Positions 46,496 through 58,500 of a stretch of DNA of 64,000 nt are shown piece by piece (the first letter of the stretch is position 1; each line of letters begins with the position of its first letter). The stretch is from Isoetes taiwanensis (Eukaryota > Streptophyta > Lycopodiopsida > Isoetales > Isoetaceae), in assembly GCA_021234155.1 (NCBI GenBank), contig JAJEKV010000080.1:538182-602181 (forward strand). The letters are read 5' to 3'. The position numbers and the translations under genes are program-made. The notes under the pieces were generated by a model. It worked only from the letters and a program-made list of their open reading frames with translations. It made no database searches and was not told where the DNA came from.

Positions 46496-47078
46496 GACTG
46501 GGGCAATCTTGCATGGGCAGACTCAAACCTACTATGGCCATTTTAGTTTGGAGTTGTGGAGTGATGGTCCAGATTTTCATATTGGGAGTATCATGAGGTG
46601 TTTGAGAAACTATGAAAATGGATACAATGGTCACCTCCAGGACCCTACAGCTAGCCAGGCACTACATAGAGCATTGTTAGATGGAAACCCTAACAATATT
46701 GAAAAGTTCAGCAAGGCAAGGTTTAGGAAGCATGGGTCTAATGAACATGTTGGAGCTTCAACTTCCCGTGCTAGACCTCAAGATCTACCCAAAAGGTTTC
46801 TCTTGCAACTTGCTAATTGTGCTGGCCAAAATAAGAATAGGTGGATGTTTTCTTTCCTATCCTACTTAACAGCTGTGGGGATATTTGAAAGAGTTAATTT
46901 AGGGTTTCTTATGCCCGGGCATACCCATGAGGATGTGGATGCATTATTTGACAAATATAGTCGTATACTAAAGCAGCAGACAGTGACCAACTTTCCTAGG
47001 CTAATGGAAATCTTGCATGAATGCACCACTCCAAACCCTATAGCTTCTCTCATAGAAGAAGTGCCCGATTGGACCTAG
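46434..47078 (+). pseudogene. DUF7869 core of a transposon-derived protein
   Basis: An open frame of 214 codons. Residues 130-195 carry the DUF7869 signature LLQLANCAGQNKNRWMFSFL, then FLMPGHTHEDVDALFDKYSR. These are the conserved N-C-x-G-Q-N-K-N and GHTHxDxD boxes. Members of this family occur in transposon-like loci of plants and animals; the acidic residues could form an RNase-H-like active site, but that is inference. Upstream the frame starts without the usual N-terminal Cys-rich region. It ends EEVPDWT, just where the C-terminal half should start, and that half sits inverted on the other strand. Confidence 0.6.
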
Positions 47079-47536
47079 CTTGATAGATTTCTTTCATGTC
47101 TTGCAAAACACGGACCTATGATGCAAAGACCAAGGTAAATAAGCATATAGATATTGCAGACCATAACTTTAAGCATTCTATTCCTCATGGAAATATTTTA
47201 GTCTCCCCACCCAATGATAAAAACAACCAGAATTATATAGCACTGTACCAGTAAGTACGATGGGTCAGATGTAATAAGAATGCTCAGTTTGAGCAATAAA
47301 ATAATTGAAATAATTTCCATTTGCCCAAATGGACCATGATAATCTTTGTCATAATCCCCCAAAGGAGTGAGTATTTTCAGTTCAATTCAGCTGCATTACG
47401 CTGGGCAAGAACACAATGGCATAATGTACAAACACACAAATCTAAAAATACTTATCAATTATGGTTACTAGGAATTTAGATGTGCAACTGCAAGACAAAG
47501 GAAAAGGATGTCATAAATCAGAACTTCAAAACTGAC

Positions 47537-47687
47537 CTGACGAAGACATTTGTTCAAAACAGAGATTGGGATCCCATTAGGCGCCATTTGCAGGAGGACA
47601 GCTCCGGATGCCTTAAATAATGGAAAAGTCAGGAGAAATATGGCAACTGCTACTAGTCCGAGACACAATATTTCAGCATTAGTCACC
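47537..47687 (-). CDS. Exon of an MTPC2-like cation-diffusion-facilitator transporter
   Basis: A 151-bp exon bounded by TTTCAG|GG and CGTCAG|GTCAGT. It encodes VTNAEILCLGLVAVAIFLLT, FPLFKASGAVLLQMAPN and LNKCLRQ: the last transmembrane helix and start of the cytosolic domain of the plant CDF/ZnT subgroup to which MTPC2 belongs. It joins in frame to the 39-bp exon at 47772-47810. The following exon (expected FWEFVPG) and the preceding one (expected CLHVISDS) are not found within 1 kb on either side. It is thus either a gene with long introns or a duplicated two-exon fragment. CDF proteins export Zn or Mn from the cytosol. Confidence 0.65.
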
Positions 47688-47771
47688 CTGAAATTATTAC
47701 TCTAGAACCTTAGCGAAAACAGACGTGCATCAAATTTTCAAATGCAATAAAAATGTCATACTTAAATTTAC

Positions 47772-47810
47772 CCCAGCATTAGTAGCCAAGATGCTAAAAT
47801 CACTCCTGCA
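47772..47810 (-). CDS. 39-bp microexon of the same MTPC2-like gene
   Basis: A TTGCAG acceptor and a GTAAAT donor flank 39 bp encoding AGVILASWLLMLG, a piece of the CDF helix just before VTNAEILCLGL. The phases (1 nt in, 2 nt out) fit exactly with the next exon, whose first base completes the Gly codon. Confidence 0.65.
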
Positions 47811-50800
47811 CTGCAAGTAAAACCAACACAGGTCATGCAAGTGCTTTCTTAGAAGTCAAGCAAACTACGATCATAGGTTGTGCATGGGGTTATAATAATG
47901 TGTTACTAGATGATAAAATGTATCATGAATCCCAAAACTTTATATTCTTAATGATACATAAAACATGGGCACAACACAAAGAATGTTTCTAACCCGCGTA
48001 TAAAATCTGTGAGTACATGAAGAAATATCGAATGGTTGTTCATGTCTTCTGCTTTTTTATACACTGCAGAACCAGTATATGTAAGTTTGTTCTCTTTCTT
48101 AAATTCTCATTACTTCTCATTCAATTTCATGATGGTTTGCATGAAATTGTAGACAAACTTCCTCCTTGAAGGCCTATGCAGCTGCCGCACTGCAACACTT
48201 GTGACTGGATAGATCTTTGCAATTCGGCTTGCATAGCTTGGAAAGTAGTGAATTGATTGCAAATCTTATGTGGAAAGTGCTTCCCATGATGCAGCTAGAT
48301 ATTGCAGAAGAATGCCTTACACATGCAAAAGCCTCAGTAGCTTGCTTTACTTTACTCCTCATTAGCGAATAATGTTTCTTTAGGGGAGACAACTTAGCTA
48401 AAGAAGCAGGCTTCTGCGATCCTTTTATGTAGCCCTCAAAATGACTCCTTACATATGTTAGGAGCCAATAAGTGACTATCCATCGAAAGAAAAGATGCTT
48501 TCAAATGGTTGGCAATCTCTTTTGCTAGAAATTTCTTGCAAAGAGGTATATTTTTCTTCTTGCTTTCTAGTTTCACATCTATTATATGGTTCTATGAGGC
48601 AACTGCAACAGAAGGTTAAAGTACCATTTAAATTAACATATCAACGTATATTTCATAGTATTCATAAGATGGATAATATGCTGGCATTAATACACGTTAG
48701 CTTGATTTGGAGGATCAAAACTCATCAACATGGATGGTGCAGTACAGAATCAACCCCATAAATCTAATGGTGTAGCTCTGTTGTTGTATTTAAGAAAGGT
48801 AATGCGCTTAACTGTCTTATGTGCTTTAGGAAAGGCAATCACGTGAGATACATTGTGCATAAAAATTATGATCTACCAAAACATGTGGTAAGGTTGTAGC
48901 AGTATATCAAATATATTAAGAATGTGATGACTAAATTTACATGCACCAAGATCTCACATAGGCAAGGGTGTATATTTACAATTAAGATTGATATTAAGAG
49001 GTACTATATGACTCGAGCAAAGCATGCATATTTATTTCAGTTGTTTTTGAAAACTATGTGATCTGCGAAATATTGATTTGTATTAATTGCAATGTCATAA
49101 CAAATGGGCACTTTTATGGTTCTACACCTTGTGTACAAACATGTTTTTGAACATTAATATCTTCCACGCACACAACATCTCTGATATGGTTTATAACTAT
49201 GACTCCAGTTTATCAGCCACAAGTTGCCACCTTATGCCCAGCAATGCTGGGCACCATTACTTCTATTATGATGCTCTTTCAATATCATTTTTCTTTCTCG
49301 GAAAATAGACACTTAATGACATGAACTTGCCCCAAGGGTTTGTATTATTTTTAATAAACAAGTTGTATTGCTTAAAGGGTTGAAATTCACATTGTCTAAG
49401 TATTGAAGGGCAGGATCTGGCCTTTTGGGCTTCACAGTTAGACATGTATTATGCCATGTGCCTTTTCTCTTTTTTCTTTTCTTCCAAGTTTGTGGAAAAA
49501 TGCAGCATGTATTATGCCATGTGCGTTTTCTCTTCTTTGTTTTCCTCCAAGTTTGTGGCGAAATGCAGCAGCCTGGATTTTGGTACAACCATGCAACAAA
49601 ACTATCTTATCATTTTTCATACCAAAATCTCTTTGTTCTAAGAAGCTTCCTACCACTAGACCACTGCTTGCATTCACGATATCATAATATAGGTATAAAT
49701 ATTATGCATTTTCTTAAACAACTTAAAAAAAAAAAAATTCTTAAACAACTTTCAAGGTAATCACAAAACTTACTTTAACTATTATATATTTCTTTATATG
49801 AAACTCCTATATAAACATATATAAACATTATAGGAAAATTTGATTCTTTTATTCCTATCTCTTTATGTGACACTTGGCAATTCTAGGTGAACACGATTCC
49901 GTTTCTAACATTGTGTGTCTAAATTTTGTGAACCTCGAGATTTGAATCTTTGCTTCCCTTTCAAGGCAAGTATGCTATGAAAGCCTTAAATTCAAATCAT
50001 AGTGTGCTGAATCTTTCCTCCGCCGTAGCTGATAGCCGGCGGAGGCATAGGGTGCGGCCCTGCTTCCACTTCTAAAACTATTCGTGGTTTAGGTCGGCAG
50101 CTGCTCATGGAGGTGCCAAGGCTCTCCTTTCTTAAGCATGCAAAGCTCTGCATGGACGAAGACGACGTTGTTGAGCAGACTGATGCCAAGCAGCAGACTG
50201 ATGCCCACTCTCTGCATGCGTCGCGAATGATTTGCCCAGAATGCTTGGAGATTTCACAGTTTTACCCAGAATGATTTGTTGCTCTACAAAATTGCAGATC
50301 CATTCCAATGTTTACAGATCCATTCCAATGTCTGTTTTGATGCGATGCGTATGAGCTTTTGGGCGTTCATTGCAAATATAGCCAGGCTATATAGCTCTGC
50401 AGCATGACAAATTTTCAAGGGAACATGAGAACATATGCAGAACACGGATGAAGGGGTTTCTGGTTTGATGCATAGACGCATGTAGTCTCCAATGAGGTGG
50501 CATTATGCGCATATGAAATGGGCGATCAGGCGCAGATGCATAAACCACTTCATGAGTTCCGGCCTCTAGAGCATAAGGATATTTGTTTGAGGAGAGGGAC
50601 CTGCTGTTACTACAGGCATGATTTATCCGACTGAAGTTCCTCCTAAGGATGAAAGTGTAATTTCTTATCGCCAAAAAAGGAAACACCTTATCAACCTATG
50701 TTGCGCCCGTTTCTCCTCCAAAGCAAGACCACCCTAGAAGAAGGGGTAAGGAAAACGTCCTTCCAAATTGGGTTTTTTCTTTTAGGAGTTGTTTCAATCA

Positions 50801-51688
50801 AATGGGCCTTCATAGATTTACATTAGATGCTAGAGGCCAAGTTCTTGGCAATAAATTTTTGAAGTGGTTCATGTGAAGCTCCAAGTTGCACATGTCTAGC
50901 CTCAGCCCCTAGCATATTGATGAATTATCTAATGTTTTTATTGCAGTTGTAGTTTACTACTATGATTCAGGTATTAACACGTAGAATGCGGGTCAAGCAT
51001 TAACTTGCTATCCAACCACTAGACTATAGTTGATGATGATGTTCATCTTTTATAAAAAAATGTTCCATTGACTTAACTGTACACTCATGCTTTTGTGGTA
51101 TATCTAAAAATAGTGGAATTTTGCCATATTATGTCTCTGTTGGCTCTTCTTGACGTATTTTTTGCTATAGGCCGGGACCTTAGGACATCTAACTTTACGT
51201 TTTACAATTCACAAGAGGTTCTTTGGGCTTCTGATTTATGTTCTACAATTCACAAGAGCTTCTTTGAAGCTTTCTTATATTTTATTTTAAGTATGGGTTG
51301 ATGCAGGGTAAAGTGGGTCATTGTAGTTGTCCCCCCTGTCCCCCCTAGAATAGTTTGAAATGTAGGTCAAGTCCCCCAAGAAGAGTTTGAAATATAGGTC
51401 AAGAAGTGGTTAGACGTAGGCATTAATACTAAAAAAACTACCAAATTGCATTAATTAGGAAATTTGTTCTATTAGCTAGTTACAGAGCAAGAATTGTGGT
51501 AATTACTATTTCTGGTGTATGGAGGGAAATGCAAAATTGGGAGCACGGCAGGATCAGGTTGCTCGATCCAATTGCATTACCTGATCAATTGCATGTTTCC
51601 TATCATTGCATGACCTGATGAATTGTGAATCCTTCCTAACATTTGGCATTGGCAGATAATTTAAATTGAATGTGTTTTTCTTGAAGAA
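47811..51688. other. AT-rich, no confirmed gene
   Basis: A plus-strand stretch near 48240-48370 (LIANLMWKVLPMMQLDIAEE) and minus frames at 50189-50686 look weakly coding but are unrecognised. A 63-bp tandem duplication lies at 49443-49568. Polypyrimidine GTTGTCCCCCCTGTCCCCCC occurs at about 51330. Confidence 0.4.
49443..49568. repeat. Tandem duplication, 63-bp period
   Basis: CATGTATTATGCCATGTG(C/CG)TTTTCTC ... CCAAGTTTGTGG starts at 49443 and 49506. Confidence 0.9.
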
Positions 51689-54600
51689 ATGGAATCGGAA
51701 TCAGGGATTGAACTATTGGAATCGGATTCAGGGTCTGGACTAGCAGCACAGAAGGCAAAAATTTCAGGAAGGAGGAAGAAAAGAACAAGAGAAGAGGAAA
51801 CCGAGAGGAAAAGACGCCAACGCCAGAGAAAAAAAGAAAATGAAGATGCATTGGTTTCTCAGTGTAATGCATGTTTTGGAGTAGAAAGAAGCATAGCCAC
51901 GCAGAGGAGAGTGGGTGTGAATCTGGTGGAATCATTCTTGAAGCAGTCTAAGCATATGAGTGTGCAAATGAAAAAAGGGATTCTAAATTCATCAGATTCA
52001 AAGATAAGGCATTGGATGGAATTGTGGGAGATGATCTCGGGGACTTAAAAGCAAAGAACCAAATGATAAGTAACATCGTGGAGTCTATTAAGACCGTGAA
52101 ACAATCTACAAATTTGATTGTTTGGCTGCCAAAAGAGTTGTTTGGCTATGGCGGTTGGTGGAGAAAAAATGAGAATTTGAGTAACGTAAAAATTGGAAAG
52201 CTACTTGATGTTCATCCAAGAAATATTTCTTTGCTAAGAAAAAACAGGGAAGAAATTGATTGCTGGAGGAAAGTGGGTGTATTATAAAAGATCTAAAAGG
52301 TGTGACTCTATCTCAGATTCAATTATTACACTTGTACAAACATTTTGGACCTCAAACACTAGAGTTTCTCCAAATACTAAGGATGTAAAATTTAGAAGAC
52401 TAGAACGAAATATTAGAGAGAAGCATGCAACACATTATCTGGAACAATCTCAGGTTGGTATCTCTTCTTATCTCTTCCTTTGAGATTTTTATAGTTGAGA
52501 TTTTCAATAACAGTTTGCTATAGTGGTTGGATTAAAAGTTTATATCAGGTATATCTCTTTATAGTTCTGCTGCATCAATTATTGAGCTACAATGGTTTAC
52601 AGTCTAGCCATAGTGGCTTGTCTTTAACTATAATTTCATTTGTGCCCTTGATCTTCAATGGTTTGTTTTCATTTGTGCCCTTGATCTTTAACTATAAGTG
52701 GTTTGTTTTCAAACCGAGTCTATTCTTGAAGATATAGTGGATCTCAAGCCATATTCACACATAGGTTGAGTGCAACTATATAATGGTGTGAGTGTTTCAA
52801 CATAGTTCGGGTGCAGCCATAATGGTGTGTGCTTTAAACATAGTTGGAGTGCACTCTTGGAACTACAGTGGTAGTAGTAAGTGGAAGACTATAGTAAGTG
52901 GTATACAGTAACAGTTATGGTTTGTTATAGTAAGTGGTATACAGTAGTAGTTATGGTTTGTATTCCTATGGTTTGTAGTAGTAAGTGTAAGACTGTAGTA
53001 AGTGGTATACAGTAACAGTTATGGTTTGTAGTAGTAAGTGGTATACAGTAGTAGTTATGGTTTGTATTCCTCTTTTGTGCTATACTTTGAGAGTTATTTT
53101 GCATGCTAACACATATATTCTTACAGATGCAATTGTACCTAACGGTTCAAAAAGAAGAATACCCCTGAAGCTAAGGTAGGAGCAAGATCTTTTCAAAAGT
53201 TAAAACCATGGTTTGTGGTGAAGCTAAAAGACTATAATACATGCTGTTGTATTCATCATGTTAGGCTTGGAATGCTGCTTGATGCATTCAAAACAATGAG
53301 AAGGAAGCATTCTGAACCTTGTGAATGTACTTGTAGTGTATGTGAACCTCACCATACGTGCACTTGTAATGCTCACGCGTTAATATTCTCTTCAACACAT
53401 GAGTTATGGAGGTGCATTGTTTGTCCAAAAGAAGTTGATGATGAGTTCCATAGGAAGGACTGCCTTTATGGTACTTGTCGGGAATTGTGTGCATCTCCAA
53501 GTTGCATATATGTCCTCTTGAATTGAGTGATGCAGAGCTGAATTGGGAGTATTTGGACTATGAGGGTGCAGGATTGGGCAAGAATGGGAAACCAAGGAAG
53601 ATTCTGAAGCATCAATACAAAAAAGACCACTTCTAGAGAATTTGTGGAGAAGTTACATTGATAGATTAAAGAGGTTTCCTTTGCATAACTTTAGGTACAA
53701 ATGGCAAGACAAGCAATTTTGTGAGCTGCTGGAATATCTACCCTCAGATGTAGTGGTCTCAGTGGTGGATTTTGCCGAGAACTACACCTTCAAAGAACGT
53801 ACTGAAGTGCAATCTCAAGGATTGGTGCAAAGATTCGTGTAACAATCCTTGTTCACATTACTTATCATGTGGATGAAAGTGGGCAAGTCGTGAAAAAGAA
53901 ACACACTTCTATATCTCTCGATGACAAGAAGCATGATACTCTCTTTGTACAACATTGTTTTAAGATGCATTTCAGGTACATGGAGGCCAAAGGGCTAAAA
54001 CCCAAAAGGCATTGGGTCTGGTCTGATGGAGCTGCATCACAATTTAAGGCAGCTCGTCCAATGTATTTTGTTCTCCCAAGACTTCGGTTGAAACACGCAG
54101 TACAGATGATGTGGAGTTATTTTGGTTCAAACCACTTAAAAAGCAGCACGATGGCAAGGCTGCAGAATGAAGAGGTGGATTAGAATGATGCAACTCTTGT
54201 TTCCTCGAGATAAAGCTTGAAAATGCACATGACGCTTCGAGGCAAACTGCAAAAAAATTTTTCCCATGGAATTTCTTCCACTTACTCACAACAAGATACT
54301 GTAAGAAGATATTTTTGGGAAGTTACAGATGTTGACAGGTCTAAGGCGTGGGGCGCAAACACAATAAAGGATACGAGAAACATTCATTGTGTTCATGCCT
54401 TCAATCTTCAGTCCAACACAATGTTGCATACTCGCAAGTTATCATGCTTTTGTAGTTGCTGCTTGGATGGACATTGGGATAGATGTGAGAACAAGGCATA
54501 CGTTGATGAATGGGAGTTAGTGGTAGTAGAGCCTACCAATTCAGCTGAACATGATATGATGGAGAGCCGGAAGTCTCAAAGAGCTCTATTCTCTATTAAG

Positions 54601-54999
54601 TCAGATGTCTTACCTAGTGCTCTTAAAGTGGGTGATAACTTTGCAGTTGTTGCACCCAAAGATAATGAAGGAGGATCTGATTTTTGGATGGTGAAATGCA
54701 CAAGAGAGATGCATTCTATTGAGTCAGATTTTGAAAGGAATGGTGTATGGTTTTTAAAAGGTGAAAGTGTCCTAGAAGGCATATATTATAGAAAGCTTCA
54801 AAGAACTCGATCATCATACGAACTTTGTAGGAATGAAGAAAAAGCCATAGTGTTTGCAACACAAGTCTGCGCTATTCGAGTTTCCATGGTACGAGCTAAG
54901 CATCATGTCAAAGGGAGTTCTGAGATATTCACACTTGATGAGAATGATGCAGAGAAAATCAGAGATAATATGCCTGATGTGCTAAGTGATGAAGAATGA
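51689..54999 (+). pseudogene. Transposase-like gene of a family seen mainly in animals (frameshifted)
   Basis: Collinear blocks in three frames. 51689-52000: basic, KR-rich start (GRRKKRTREEETERKRRQRQ). 52020-52455: WLPKELFGYGGWW, then FWTSNTRVSPNTKDVKFRRL and KHATHYLEQSQ at a splice donor. After an intron with a minisatellite, 53130-53520: EAKVGARSFQKLKPWFVVKL, CCCIHHVRLGMLLDAF and a Cys/His cluster (CECTCSVCEPHHTCTC). 53640-54180: SVVDFAENYTFKERTEVQSQ, ISLDDKKHDTLFVQH and HWVWSDGAASQFKAARPMYF. 54217-54999: 260 intact codons with KLSCFCSCCLDGHWDRCENK and VVEPTNSAEHDMM. The order DFAEN...EVQS...HW and SDGAASQ matches an uncharacterised family common in invertebrate genomes; the two Asp boxes suggest an RNase-H-fold (DDE-like) enzyme. 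At least four single-base frameshifts (about 51970, 53515, 53825, 54150) disable it. Confidence 0.6.
52860..53075 (+). repeat. Intron minisatellite
   Basis: Units of GTAGTAAGTGGTATACAGTA and (A/G)GTTATGGTTTGTA(TTCC/GTAG) alternate about five times inside the intron of the transposase-like gene. Confidence 0.85.
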
Positions 55000-55543
55000 G
55001 TTGATAAGATGAGGAACAGTATACTTGAAGCTATAAGACAAGCAGATTGAAGGGTCTGCAAGGCCAGAAAATAGATTGATGTAACTCTTTTTTTTGTTGT
55101 TCATGTTTGATTTTTCATAATCAAGAAAACACTTATTTGAAGTCAAATTTTGGACTTAGATTGTACTGTTCGTTGCATCTTGAATATGAGATATGATTCA
55201 TATGTGAATATCAGACTTATATCCCTGCTCTATTTTGGAAATATGAGAACTGATGTGTTCCATGTACCCAGGCCCAAAACTATTGCCTTGTTGCTGTGTT
55301 CGAAATATCTTAGGCATAAAACCATCAGAGTTGTTTATGTCCTGGTTGTATTGCATCTGACCTGGTTGTATTGCAGGTTTCGGCCCTGTAACAAATGAAC
55401 CCTAAACCAAATGAACAGTAACATTCGATACAATCAATTCCAGTGTTTATATATCCTACAATCATGAATGGAAAAAAAAACCATTGTTATATAAACATTT
55501 GCATTTTTATTTGGGTTGGATTGGGTCTTCATGGGAAGGGTCT
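55000..55543. other. Convergent 3' spacer
   Basis: AT-rich sequence between the stop codons of the plus-strand transposase-like gene and the minus-strand RING-HAD gene. No ORF is supported. Confidence 0.5.
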
Positions 55544-58500
55544 TCATTGGCTATTCTTATACCCTTTATATTGGTGATCATCAATCATCAAGGTATTCGA
55601 TGTGTTATAATATCCTCCAAGCTCTTTGTCCTTGTATACTTTCTGCAACAGTTTCAAGATTATGTTGACTTTCTGATACTTGAAACCTACCTTCATGCAC
55701 TTATCAACACCCCATTCAAACACCAACTTCTTCTTCAATTTTGCAGGAAATACCCTACTGGTGATTGACTTCAAACTTGCAACATCCAAATCAGACCACA
55801 TGGCAATGTCAAAGTGTTCACTGCACCAGCTCAAAAACTCTATTGCATCTGGCCTTAAAATAACGAGCTTGCTCTTTGATAGATGCTGAGGCACTGTTCC
55901 TTCTTCGAGAATGCAAGTTGGGATCCCTCCCTTTGTCTCATACATTTTACCAAGCACTCCATTGAAATCAAATATAATTAGCTTTCTCGACAACCTGATT
56001 TTTTTTAAAGGAGGTGGAGGAGATGATACAGAATCTGTTTCAGCATCTATACTTCCCAGCCTATCACTTCCTGTTTGATGCAAGCATAGAAAAACACATA
56101 AGAAAATACAAGCTTCAAATGCATTTCCCTAATAAATCATAACATACCTTGCCTTTCAAATGACATATTGTTTGCAATCTTGGTCTTCTTTGGAGTTGCA
56201 TCTTCATTTCTATTTGAGGCTGCACAAACTCCACAAAATATCAAAACCATTAGGGACCTCAATGGTTAAATTTCTAACCTGATTGCACTCAATTAAGCAT
56301 ATGTTCCAAAATCAATGAAATTTAGCAGTGATTTAGCTAGATTAGCATACCATTGAGCATTACACCATCACACATTGATGAACTTCTCATTTCCAAACGC
56401 TTCTGCACTCTTTGATCATCAAAAGTAGTCCTCTCTATTAATGCATAGGATGTTTGATTAGATCATGATGAAATTTCAGAATCAAGTTATTAAAACCATA
56501 TTATTAGAACTTACCTATTGACAATTCCCGATCTCCAATGGTGGCTTCTTCTGATATGGGAAAGCTCTCTACTACAACTCAAAAACTTGTGTAAATAGAT
56601 GCAAATATAAAGTGTGGACTCTAGCATTGGACTCGAAATACCTTTCGTTGTGGGGCAAAACCTGCGCATTGGTTAATTTGCTTATATATCCAAATCGATG
56701 GAGTAATAAACGGACTGTTGGAACACCATAGTACGGTTTACCGCCTACCATTTTCTCGTACTATAAAGAGCTTGTACATAAAGATACATAACACTTACTT
56801 GAGGCATATAGATCTGTTTCGATTTCTTTTCCAAGATGTTGCAGCTCTTGAACATGATTAGGGCCATGAATCTTGGCTACATTCCATCATCTCTAAATCT
56901 TACTTGCTAAAACCAAACAAGTGTATGCATGCCTTCAAAAAAATTACCTTTTGTTTCCACTGAGAGAATTTTTACCTCCTCTTCTACATTTTCTTCATTA
57001 CCTTTCCCATTAACTTTGTTCTTCTTCATAATGTGGAGATGCTTACGCAATGTTTAATTTGCTTACATGTCCATTTGATGCGGTGAGAACATAGGCTTCA
57101 AACATCATCTAACACATTAAGCAAATGGATTAGTACATAAAGTTATCAAGTGCTTTTGTTGTAAATAATGTCGGTTACCATTTGCGGAACATCCCGCTGC
57201 ACATGTGAGGTAGATCTATCAACACCAAGTGCTCTAACCTGGGTTTCGGACATTGCATGGCCGCAATCAACTTGGCAGCATATATTATCATAACTAAAAC
57301 TCATAGATAACGTTAGTAATGATAGAAGCAATCATGTCAAGTTCAAAGGTCACCATACCTTATCAAGGAAACCAAACATTGTAAGTGATATTTGTGATTG
57401 CACTCCGCTAACAGTATTGGTAAGCGTTTGCCATCAAACAACAAAACTCTTCCACAAAATGGGCAAATGTCTGGATTAGCCTCAATGCATGATTTTGAAG
57501 GTAAGTTTGGCAATTGGGGATCTAATGATATCCCCCTCTTCAGTGTTTGGCAACCTGATTGCAACCTCTTCAAGCGGGGTTGCAAAACAGACAGTTCCTC
57601 AAGATCAGTCTTTAGAAGCTCATCATTTGAACATAACAAATCTGGAATTAAGCAGGCCATCTCTTGTTCCCTCAAATTTATAACTGCCATAACTCCAGCA
57701 CTAGCTTCTTTTGTCATATCCTTCATCAAAGCAAACCATTTCTGCCTCTCTTCCTCAAAAGCTTCTTTTTTCTCTCTCATTGACTTGCATGCATTATTTA
57801 GTTCTCTGCATCTGTCACTGGATAAACTGATCCTTGATTCTATTTTTTTCAACTCAATCTCTGTTGATTCCATCCATTCATGCATAATCCTGTGTGTACC
57901 TATCACATGCAACACACATTTATCAGCATACTTGGATACAAATGATACTAATTCATGACCATACTAAATGTAAGGAAAACGGGTAACTACAATCCACAGT
58001 ACATACATGAGACAAAGCATATCTCAGGCTACAAACTATGAAACAACATATCTCAGGCTACAAATTATAGCAACATACTATGAAACAAAGCATATCTCAG
58101 GCTACAAACTATAAAACAGCATATCTCAGGCTACAAACTATGCAAGATCCTATGAAACAAATCATATCTCAGGCTACAAACTATAGCAACTATCTAACTA
58201 TCTGCTAGACATCTTTAACTACAAATTCTATAAACTACACTATATAATCTTTCAAGCTACATAATGTAAGACAAAGTACAAGGCTACAAACCAAGAACCA
58301 TACATAAAACCATAATTTAGGGCTATAACCAACACCTCAGTAGCATGAAAAGAACATTGAACTTGGAATCACCATATCAAACCATAATTTAGAGCTAAAA
58401 ACTAGCAAACATTTCATGCAATCACCACACCAAACCATACACAAACCCGAACAAGCTACAAACCAGAAGCAATTTATGTGGGTTTGTAATCTCACTATTC

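Noticed and set aside
51300-51700. A terminal inverted repeat pairing with 59.3-60.0 kb
   Set aside because: I compared both ends by eye and found no convincing inverse match, so no element boundary is claimed.
52860-53075. CRISPR-like array (also 58008-58205 and 22826-23054)
   Set aside because: Units are contiguous or irregularly spaced, with no constant repeat and unique spacers; these are intron minisatellites or tandem duplications in a eukaryotic genome.
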